Shown here one piece after another: positions 1-6,179 of a DNA stretch of 9,433 nucleotides. The stretch lies in assembly GCA_964361105.1 (NCBI GenBank), contig CAYHZG010000015.1, positions 1 through 9,433 on the forward strand, written 5' to 3'. The translations under genes and the position numbers were made by a program. Below the pieces are notes generated by a model, which saw only the letters and a program-made list of their open reading frames with translations, did no database searches and had not been told where the DNA came from. The first letter of the stretch is position 1. The number at the start of each line of letters is the position of its first letter. The stretch is from CAYHZG01 sp964361105 (GTDB taxonomy: Bacteria; Patescibacteriota; Minisyncoccia; 2-02-FULL-40-12).

Positions 1-97
1 TGTTGGCCTTATCCGTAGCTTCCTCGTCCGAAAGCTCCACCCCGTAGGACTTTTTGTAAATCTTCTTAAATTCCTCAATGGCCTTTTTAGGAAGCAT
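1..97 (-). CDS. Small conserved protein of CPR type, N-terminal 32 residues only
   Basis: The reading frame starts with ATG (97 to 95) two bases after the TAA of the redoxin gene and runs off the left edge of the window. The visible protein begins MLPKKAIEEFKKIYKKSYG and continues with an acidic LSDEEA segment. This is a charged, helical, cytosolic-looking start without signal peptide or membrane segment. From memory, proteins with this opening (MLPxKAIxEF, then a Y/F-G and LSDEEA) are short proteins of roughly 45-60 residues common in Patescibacteria, often encoded beside site-specific recombinase genes; I know no established function. The tight spacing implies co-transcription with the redoxin gene. 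That the start is real is well supported; family membership rests on recalled pattern only. Confidence 0.7.
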   Translation of the reverse strand, partial: MLPKKAIEEFKKIYKKSYGVELSDEEATDKAN

Positions 98-99
98 GG

Positions 100-963
100 T
101 TATTTGCTTTTATTCTCCTCGGCGTGAGCCGTGATCTCGATGTTGCAACTCTTATGCTCCCGGCACCATGCCTCGCACTTCTTAGCCCACTCGCGATCCT
201 CATAATGAAAACTGCATTCCTCACATTGATATAGTTTTTTATTATCTTTTTGAACAGTCCCAGCCATCCTGCTTAACCTCCCGAGCTTATAGAGAATATA
301 AAGACCTCGCGGAAAATTAAGCACCAAATCCCAAACCGCGCGCCATCCTGCTCGGCGAATAGCTCGGAATCCGACATTGCGAAGCTTCGAAAGTTCGTAT
401 GCTTCTGGGAACCGCATCGTTTTCTTTTCGATCATTGCTGTTAGTACCTTGTCAAGCCGTTCGGGAACATTCCACGGTCTGCGGAAAGCCACGTACCCAT
501 CGGGGTCAATCACATAGACGAAATTAGGGAAAAGACCATATGTCTTATGTATCGTTCCTTCCAATTCATCCACCAGGATTAATCTGTTGTCATGCTCTTC
601 TTCCTTGAATCTTCGAGCGCACGCAAATTTTTCTTCAAAAGACCGATGTTCCGAGGTACGCTCTCCGGGATGCGCTTCTCGGACATACAGCAAGATAAAC
701 ACGATGTCAGGATATTTACGAACGAGCTTCTGCATATCGCTCGTTGTTCCAATGGTAGCCGGGCAAGTACTGCTTCCCGCTTCGAGCACCACAATCTTTC
801 CTCGAAAATCGCTTAACCTGATTGTCTTTTTATCAAGAGTCGTTGCCTCAAAATCTGGTGCTACAATTCCAATTTTAGGACCCTCAAGGCGTTCCAATAA
901 AAATCGGCCAGTTGATTCTTCCGAATAAGGTTTAAATCCAAAATGTTTATAGTTATAAGTCAT
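100..963 (-). CDS. Redoxin / iodothyronine-deiodinase-like thioredoxin-fold protein with Cys-rich C-terminal domain
   Basis: A 287-residue protein. Residues about 30-180 form a thioredoxin-fold redoxin domain. An APDF motif lies at 36-39, a DKKTIRLSDFRGK strand-loop precedes the core strand, and the candidate active-site cysteine is C67 in SSTCP. The VREAHPGE segment (94-101) matches the 'EAH' segment typical of iodothyronine deiodinases, whose selenocysteine sits where C67 is here. An expected role is thiol-based peroxide or disulfide reduction in the cytoplasm; real deiodinase activity should not be assumed. Residues 205-235 are hydrophobic and basic and might lie on the membrane. Residues 245-287 form a separate tail with CxxC (C247, C250) followed by C263, C267 and C273, a likely metal-binding module that I recall as a small domain in archaea and CPR. 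The ATG overlaps the TGA of the upstream broken gene (ATGA), suggesting translational coupling. Fold confidence is high; substrate unknown. Confidence 0.85.
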   Translation of the reverse strand: MTYNYKHFGFKPYSEESTGRFLLERLEGPKIGIVAPDFEATTLDKKTIRLSDFRGKIVVLEAGSSTCPATIGTTSDMQKLVRKYPDIVFILLYVREAHPGERTSEHRSFEEKFACARRFKEEEHDNRLILVDELEGTIHKTYGLFPNFVYVIDPDGYVAFRRPWNVPERLDKVLTAMIEKKTMRFPEAYELSKLRNVGFRAIRRAGWRAVWDLVLNFPRGLYILYKLGRLSRMAGTVQKDNKKLYQCEECSFHYEDREWAKKCEAWCREHKSCNIEITAHAEENKSK

Positions 964-1077
964 TGGTTTTCTTTTTGCCGATATTCTAATAACTTCTCCG
1001 CCGGCGAGAAGCCGCCGATAATTTTATGCGGGAAGTAATTCCACGCGTCATTTACGAGCTCAAGCACATTTTGGAGT

Positions 1078-1092
1078 TCAACCGCTCCTTGC
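1078..1092 (-). promoter_or_regulatory. Possible recoding site: SD-like AAGGAG before GGT TGA
   Basis: On the minus strand AAGGAG (1090 to 1085) is followed by one base, then GGT TGA, where the 5' frame stops; reading one base forward gives GAA CTC and the conserved 3' frame. The layout (SD-like motif close to a TGA, +1 shift needed) resembles the RF2 (prfB) frameshift site. Against it, the P-site codon GGT would re-pair poorly on GTT and the spacing is shorter than in prfB. An ordinary indel is more likely. Confidence 0.2.
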
Positions 1093-1269
1093 CACCGTAT
1101 CAAACATGGCAATAATATCAGTTAAGCCATCTCGCCCGTCTTCGTTATAAATAATCTCCTTAATGTCATCCAACCCAAAATCGCTCCTGGTATCTTTAAG
1201 CATCTCCAAAAGCTCCTTTTCAATCTCCTTTCGCTTCTCAACAATTTGTTGTTTTGATTCAGTTTTCAT
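1078..1269 (-). CDS. Intact 63-residue 5' reading frame of the split gene
   Basis: This is what would be made if no frameshift occurs. ATG at 1269 follows the TAA of the large membrane-protein gene by five bases, so it sits inside the same transcription unit. Residues 1-25 are strongly charged and helical (MKTESKQQIVEKRKEIEKEL), followed by an acidic segment around residues 33-50 and a short hydrophobic stretch DIIAMFDTV. No signal peptide, membrane helix or cysteine motif is present. Without the continuing 3' frame it would lose its most conserved-looking half, so it may be nonfunctional. I do not recognise the N-terminal half. Confidence 0.5.
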   Translation of the reverse strand: MKTESKQQIVEKRKEIEKELLEMLKDTRSDFGLDDIKEIIYNEDGRDGLTDIIAMFDTVARSG

Positions 1270-1274
1270 AAGAA

Positions 1275-3539
1275 TTAAAATATGTGCCTAGTCTCATATT
1301 TGATACCCTTACAATGATTTATTTTATTTGTAAAACTATCCCAGTCATCTTGGGTTATTTCTTCCTTCAAAATATTTTTCATATCCATTAAATGACCACT
1401 GTTGTATGAAAATAAATCATTCTCCAAATCGTGAAGTTCCTTGCAAAGCTGAAATTCATCCGGTCCCGTCAAATTTTTCTCCTTTCGCTTTAACTCAAAG
1501 AATTCCTTGTTAAGTTCTAAATATTTTTTGTTCAATTCATCAATTTTAGCAATAACGCCTGCTTCCTGATCAGCTTTCTTATATTTATGCAGTAATAATC
1601 CCAAATAAATCAATTTCTCTACTACTCGCGGATGGTTATATCCATATCCTAAAGTTACTTTTTCGAAATGTTGCTCTATCAATCTGCCATACAATTTTAT
1701 CAAGCTTTCAGAATCAAACGTACCATCCTTCAAATTATAGTTAATTTCTCTCAATAAAATTTCCAAAACTTGTTCAAGATTAAATAAGAAACTTTCTTCT
1801 ACTTTGTCTGTTTTTTGAAAATACCAACTAAGTACATTGGATTGTGTTCGATATATATCTTTCAAATCCACACCGCTAAATTTTTGCTGTACCCCGTAAA
1901 TAATTCTAATATTATTATCAACGGACTGAATGATAGGTAGCCCCACCTGCTTATTCTGCAATCCGATGTCTCTCGCAAAATCAAGAAGAAAATCACTCCA
2001 TCTACCCAACAACTGCATAAATTTATCTAAATGTTCTTTCTTTTCTTTCTCTCCTTCAAGTTCAATGATCCAATTTATAACGTTTGTCTGCCACGAATGA
2101 AAATTAATAAATAGCTCACTAACTGATAAACTAAGACTACTTGATAGAGATAACAATAAAACATCCTTTTTCAACTCTTTGAATAAATCCTTCCAGAAAA
2201 TTTCATTGTGTCCGTATCTGTTCCAAGCAATCCGCACTTGGTTGAAGTAAATATTTACGAGTTCCTTGAAAAATGCTTCTGTATTCTCAGTAAGGCAGGA
2301 CAAAGAAATCTTACTAATTGCCTGATTTATTTGAGTACATACAAAATAATCATCAGTTCTTTGTAACACAAAATTTGATACATTAGATACAGACTTGATA
2401 GACTCCCAAATCCAATCATTATCTTTTGACAGTGCTAACTTTTCAACGAGACCAATATAATAGGCCAAGATAAAACTTAGTAAAGGATTTCCTTTATGAC
2501 TTCCTAATGTTTTGTCAGCATATTCTATATTCAGAGAATTATTTAGAAGACTTTCGTAAATTTTCAGCAAATAATAAATATTCTCTTTCCTTTTATCTTG
2601 AATAATTCTATCGCTTATTGACTGTAGGTATTCAAGTATTTTTGCCGTAAATCCCTCGTCATCAAATGTATAAGACCCCCAGAGAGAAGCAGGCGTTCTA
2701 ACAAAATGCCCGTTCCTTAAGCTCAAATGCTTTAAATATATATCGTGAATATATTTTACAGTTAAGTTAAAGGAATTGATCTCGTTTTTTGCCAATAATC
2801 TTAAGCCGATTTCAAACAAATATTTAACATTTTCCAAAACAATGAAATGCCAATTCGAGTTGGCCTTATACTGCACATCCAAAGAAAGGTCTTTGTTCTC
2901 CTTTTCGTATTGAAAAATCTTATTTTGAATATGCGCGTGTTTCTTTAACTCTTTATTAATTTTTTCTAATTGGCTTATAGCATCAGTCCTGATCTTCGTT
3001 AAAGTCGTTTCGGGATTTATTCTTTTCCTTATTTCCTTATAAAGGTTGTAAATTAAGTAAAATGCGAAAAAGAAAATAATAACCAATATCTCTAACACAT
3101 AACTTTTAAGAAAAATTGGGGTAAAAAAGGATGCTAATGTTAGAAATACCAATAACCAAAAGAACACCTTTTCTTTAGCATCTCGAATAAATTTATTTAA
3201 ATATTGAGTTGAAAATAAATCAGCTGTACTTTGTAAAATAAAGGTCGAAAAAGAAAATATAATGGCGATTGACGCACCAATAATTCCCGCGATGGCGAAG
3301 GCTAAACTGTGGAGATCGGCTTCTACTACAGTAATATTAAAATAAAGTAAGGCTTTATGAAAAAGAAATACAAAACCCCCAAAAATTATTAGATAAAAAT
3401 ATAAAGAATCTAAAAAACTCTTAACTGCTTCCTTGGCACGATACAATTTATAATTAAGAAATTGTCTTGATTTATAGAAATATAAAAAAACCTTTTGTTT
3501 TAAGGTGAATTCTTTTTTATCTATATTCTTTTTCCCCAT
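1275..3539 (-). CDS. Large membrane protein, four N-terminal helices plus long soluble domain (DUF2254-like topology)
   Basis: A 754-residue protein. The lysine-rich N-terminus (1-20) should stay in the cytoplasm. Four predicted membrane helices follow at about 46-67, 79-102, 125-144 and 147-167. Helix 2 begins with a small-residue AGIIGAS run and continues into FSFSTFILQ, then a connecting QYLNKFIRD segment. This arrangement recalls the N-terminal region of DUF2254 predicted membrane proteins, a resemblance by memory and not proof. The remaining roughly 585 residues are soluble, mostly helical and charged, with no Walker, nuclease or kinase motif that I can see; a Lys/Glu-rich possible coiled coil lies near 670-705. 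The ATG is four bases after the stop of the small membrane protein, and no Shine-Dalgarno is visible. The gene is clearly more A+T-rich than its neighbours, suggesting separate acquisition. Function unknown; a membrane-linked defence effector is a hypothesis from context only. Confidence 0.85.
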   Translation of the reverse strand: MGKKNIDKKEFTLKQKVFLYFYKSRQFLNYKLYRAKEAVKSFLDSLYFYLIIFGGFVFLFHKALLYFNITVVEADLHSLAFAIAGIIGASIAIIFSFSTFILQSTADLFSTQYLNKFIRDAKEKVFFWLLVFLTLASFFTPIFLKSYVLEILVIIFFFAFYLIYNLYKEIRKRINPETTLTKIRTDAISQLEKINKELKKHAHIQNKIFQYEKENKDLSLDVQYKANSNWHFIVLENVKYLFEIGLRLLAKNEINSFNLTVKYIHDIYLKHLSLRNGHFVRTPASLWGSYTFDDEGFTAKILEYLQSISDRIIQDKRKENIYYLLKIYESLLNNSLNIEYADKTLGSHKGNPLLSFILAYYIGLVEKLALSKDNDWIWESIKSVSNVSNFVLQRTDDYFVCTQINQAISKISLSCLTENTEAFFKELVNIYFNQVRIAWNRYGHNEIFWKDLFKELKKDVLLLSLSSSLSLSVSELFINFHSWQTNVINWIIELEGEKEKKEHLDKFMQLLGRWSDFLLDFARDIGLQNKQVGLPIIQSVDNNIRIIYGVQQKFSGVDLKDIYRTQSNVLSWYFQKTDKVEESFLFNLEQVLEILLREINYNLKDGTFDSESLIKLYGRLIEQHFEKVTLGYGYNHPRVVEKLIYLGLLLHKYKKADQEAGVIAKIDELNKKYLELNKEFFELKRKEKNLTGPDEFQLCKELHDLENDLFSYNSGHLMDMKNILKEEITQDDWDSFTNKINHCKGIKYETRHIF

Positions 3540-3543
3540 AATT

Positions 3544-3807
3544 TTATAAAACTAGGATTATCTGTATGATTAGGCCAATAAGCATCGCGACAGTTAAGCC
3601 GACAATCCACCAAGTGAGTCGTACCAATTTATCCGTTTGTTTAGAAGACTGCTCGTTGAAAACTTTGATTGTGCCTTGTAATTTATTCAGTGCGCGTCTA
3701 GTTAGTTCATCAGAAGCAAGAGAACCATAATGAGGACTGGATTCGTTTATCAAATGCCACAATTGTTTATCCTCTGAGTCTTCAAGTTTAGGGGCAAAAT
3801 TACTCAT
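3544..3807 (-). CDS. 87-residue tail-anchored small membrane protein
   Basis: I chose the ATG at 3807 (protein start MSNFAPKLEDSEDKQLW). The frame is open further to an ATG at 3837, but that would overlap the 3' end of res and add a residue run (GCFGFELKK) that looks unrelated to the family. Residues 1-32 are polar; 33-62 form a helical segment (DELTRRALNKL and following) that could be a coiled coil; 65-87 form one membrane helix beginning WWIVGLTVAMLIGL that ends the protein. This predicts a tail anchor with the N-terminal part in the cytoplasm. I recall small proteins of this shape (ELTRRALN-type helix plus one membrane segment) near restriction and phage-related loci in bacteria, without known function. 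It follows res by five bases and precedes the large membrane-protein gene by four, so it could be a partner of either. Confidence 0.78.
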   Translation of the reverse strand: MSNFAPKLEDSEDKQLWHLINESSPHYGSLASDELTRRALNKLQGTIKVFNEQSSKQTDKLVRLTWWIVGLTVAMLIGLIIQIILVL

Positions 3808-3812
3808 CTTTT

Positions 3813-6179
3813 TTAGTTCAAACCCAAAACATCCCACTCACTCCAATCATCACGCTCGCATTTCTCCCAGTCGTAGACGGGCTTGCTGTTGATGTGCCAT
3901 GCCTTATTGCGTTCAATGACAATACCCCCGAAAAGTTTCTTGTTTTTCTGGCCGGAGATATATGCCTGTAAAGCTTCGGCCTTAGCTTTGGTGTAAGTCT
4001 TGCCGTCACGGTCTCCGGACTCTTTGACTTCAAGTAACCCGATCTGGCCGTCAGCGAGCCTTACGAGATAATCTGGATAAAAAGTGTAAATGCTACCGGC
4101 ATATTCGTACTTGATGCCAAAATAGTCCTGCTTGTTCTCGCCGTTCTTCCACCACCAATCAATCTTGAAAGCGTTATCGTTTAGGAACGACTCAAACTCC
4201 CGTTCCGGCTTCGAACGGTCAACATTGAGATAGCATGGCTCGTAGACATACTTTTTTGTCTTTACAATTTCATCCGTATACTCGTTATAAAACTGCTCTG
4301 GCTGAAGCTCGAACGGATATCGCTGTTCGCTTTCCTCAATGCGTTCCCGGACTTCCCGATCTTTGACGGCCATGTAGCGATCAATCGCTGTGGCAAGAAT
4401 ATGCTCAAAGTAGCCACGATTTTTATCGTGCATGAAGACTTTTTGCGTCATGAGCATATTTTCCTCGCCCCAGCTCTTTGAACCGAGGACATTTTGAAAC
4501 CAGAGATAAATAGCGGCTTTGATGGATGGCACTGAACGCTTCACATTCTTGAAAGGTCCAAGATTATTTTTAATGGTCTGCTCAAAAAATACCATGAGCT
4601 CGTCGGCTGCCACCTGAAGCTTGGCAAAACCTTCCGCGCCGAGCTTGCCCTCCAGCTCGTCAAAACTCTTTACATCTAAGTGGGTATCAGCAATAAGTTC
4701 CTGCTGGTATTTTCTGATATTAAGATCGACACCTTTGGCCTCAACTTTTTTGACGTTATCCGCTGGTTTATTTTTATTGGAAGTGCCGAAATACTGGTCG
4801 GCCGCTTTTGCGAACACATTATGAAAGCTGGAAGTAACATCGCCATAGTCTGCCCGGGCCTTGTAGTACGACTCAATCTTAATGGGCTTATAATCAGCGA
4901 CGCGGCCAGCTCGCAAATGCTTGATGATGTTCGGATTGTATTCCTCCTTCTTAACTTCAATGGATTTAAGATTGGTGTAGATATAACCGCGATTCAGCGT
5001 TTCGTTGCCATAGTGTCGCTGTTCCGGCATACGCAAAATACGGCCGACTGTTTGAATTTCAAAAACGATGTTGTGTGTCTCCCGAAACTTTACGAGGATA
5101 TGCGCTCGAGGGCAGTCCCAGCCGGTATCAATGGCTTGTTTGAAAATAAGAAACTCAATCTCATTGTCCAGCTCTGCTATCCAGTCAATGAGCTCTGACT
5201 TCTGCTCGGCCAGCCAGATAGCCAACTTGCCGTTGCCATGTCCGTCCTTGCGTTCAACGATATTTTTGCCTGCGAGAAACTTCTTTACTGCGTTAATTTT
5301 CTGATCACCGGCTTCAGCTGTAGGGATCTGCACTAAAACAAGCGGATTAATATCCGATCCTTCTTTTTCAAACGCCTTCTTGAGTTCTAATCGCTTGCGA
5401 TAAGCGGCCTCGAGCACCGCTGACTGCGAATCTTCCTCCGAAGCGGCGATTTTCTCAATATCTTCGTTGATGATGATTTCTTTCTTGATCATGCCTTCGT
5501 CAATCACATCCTTCGGCTCAACAATGACATAACCGGCACCGCCTCGAGCAAGCTCTTGTGTAAAACCAAGTTCCTGTTGTGGCCTACGGGGAGTAGCGGA
5601 CATTTCAATTACGATATCAGCACCAATAAGATCGCGGAGTTCGTTTGCCCTGGCCGTATCGGCACTAACGTGGCTCTCGTCAATAATAAGGATGATTTTG
5701 CGTTGCTCTTTGGTCTTTTCGAGAACGTCCCGGAAGTTCAGCTTCTCGCCGTCTTTCATTACTAAGTTTTTCCAGTCACCGGACTCGCGTTCTTTGCTTC
5801 GCAATTTTTCCCAGTTAGCCACCACCACTTCGTTCTGCACGATCCGCTCACGGCCACCGCTAAACGCATCCTCAACCGAAGTAACTCGAGGGAAACCAGC
5901 AAACACTTTCTCCAGCGAGTGTTTGCTCTGCAAATGTAGTTCACCTTTGCCAATACTCATCCAGACAAAGCAAAAATCCTCCTTTGGGAGTTCTTTGATA
6001 ATACCCTCAATGTACTTGGCCATCATGATCGTCTTACCCGAGCCGGTGGGAGCCTGAAAAACACAAACTTCGCCCGGGCCGTCATAACCCAAAAGCTTGA
6101 CCGTAGTTTCGATCAGCTGATTGACCGCTTTTTCTTGGTAAGGTTTAAGATCAATATTCATAAATTTGTTTGTAGACAT
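3813..6179 (-). CDS. res: Type III restriction enzyme, Res subunit (SF2 helicase plus PD-(D/E)XK nuclease)
   Basis: A 788-residue protein, shorter than classic Res subunits (about 970 residues). Helicase motifs appear in order: Q-like LKPYQEKAV (11-19); Walker A APTGSGKT (43-50); motif II DESH (167-170); motif III SATPR (194-198); motif V around AIDTGWDCPRAH (349-360); motif VI QTVGRILRMPEQ (376-387). The C-terminal nuclease has PD at 702-703 (TFYPDYLV) and EVK at 717-719 (GLLEVKESGD), so the catalytic triad looks intact. Res works with Mod: it uses ATP hydrolysis to move along DNA and cuts when two unmodified, oppositely oriented sites are engaged. The ATG at 6179 overlaps the end of mod by 29 bases; an in-frame ATG at 6161 is an alternative with a 9-base overlap. 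Both imply translational coupling to mod. No frameshift or missing motif was seen. Confidence 0.93.
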   Translation of the reverse strand: MSTNKFMNIDLKPYQEKAVNQLIETTVKLLGYDGPGEVCVFQAPTGSGKTIMMAKYIEGIIKELPKEDFCFVWMSIGKGELHLQSKHSLEKVFAGFPRVTSVEDAFSGGRERIVQNEVVVANWEKLRSKERESGDWKNLVMKDGEKLNFRDVLEKTKEQRKIILIIDESHVSADTARANELRDLIGADIVIEMSATPRRPQQELGFTQELARGGAGYVIVEPKDVIDEGMIKKEIIINEDIEKIAASEEDSQSAVLEAAYRKRLELKKAFEKEGSDINPLVLVQIPTAEAGDQKINAVKKFLAGKNIVERKDGHGNGKLAIWLAEQKSELIDWIAELDNEIEFLIFKQAIDTGWDCPRAHILVKFRETHNIVFEIQTVGRILRMPEQRHYGNETLNRGYIYTNLKSIEVKKEEYNPNIIKHLRAGRVADYKPIKIESYYKARADYGDVTSSFHNVFAKAADQYFGTSNKNKPADNVKKVEAKGVDLNIRKYQQELIADTHLDVKSFDELEGKLGAEGFAKLQVAADELMVFFEQTIKNNLGPFKNVKRSVPSIKAAIYLWFQNVLGSKSWGEENMLMTQKVFMHDKNRGYFEHILATAIDRYMAVKDREVRERIEESEQRYPFELQPEQFYNEYTDEIVKTKKYVYEPCYLNVDRSKPEREFESFLNDNAFKIDWWWKNGENKQDYFGIKYEYAGSIYTFYPDYLVRLADGQIGLLEVKESGDRDGKTYTKAKAEALQAYISGQKNKKLFGGIVIERNKAWHINSKPVYDWEKCERDDWSEWDVLGLN

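Larger units (their letters stand above)
960..1269 (-). pseudogene. Small helical protein gene split by a +1 frameshift near 1078-1092
   Basis: Two adjacent reading frames look like one gene of about 103 codons. The 5' part (1269 to 1078) gives 63 residues ending TVARSG and a TGA stop. The 3' part lies one base forward: that frame is open from 1121 to the TGA at 962-960 and reads ELQNVLELVNDAWNY, then FPHKIIGGFSPAEKLLEYR and a short charged end. It has no good start of its own, although a GTG at 1067-1065 is possible. The 3' part has strong protein character and its stop overlaps the redoxin ATG as ATGA, as a native operon gene would. I recall the NxFPHKxxGGxSPAEKxLE pattern at the C-terminus of small CPR hypothetical proteins; function unknown. 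Either a one-base insertion (real or sequencing error) or recoding explains the break. Confidence 0.7.

Noticed and set aside
579..928. Overlapping open frames on both strands inside the redoxin gene
   Set aside because: The redoxin frame has clear domain motifs (APDF, STCP, EAH); the others are serine/arginine-rich shadows.
963..1080. The NYFPHK..GG.SPAEKL peptide as a transposase/integrase C-terminus
   Set aside because: It loosely resembles the RPHxxLGxxTPAE end of rve integrases, but the context (small helical gene, ATGA overlap with redoxin, no DDE core) fits a small CPR hypothetical protein better.
1078..1080. Reading this TGA as glycine or tryptophan under a recoded genetic code
   Set aside because: Reading through TGA in the same frame does not lead into the conserved 3' peptide, which needs a one-base shift, and other genes here, such as mod, end normally at TGA.
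4621..6057. Several open frames of 67-172 codons on the plus strand opposite res
   Set aside because: They mirror the helicase/nuclease gene, lack recognisable motifs and operon context, and arise from codon bias of the strongly supported minus-strand gene.
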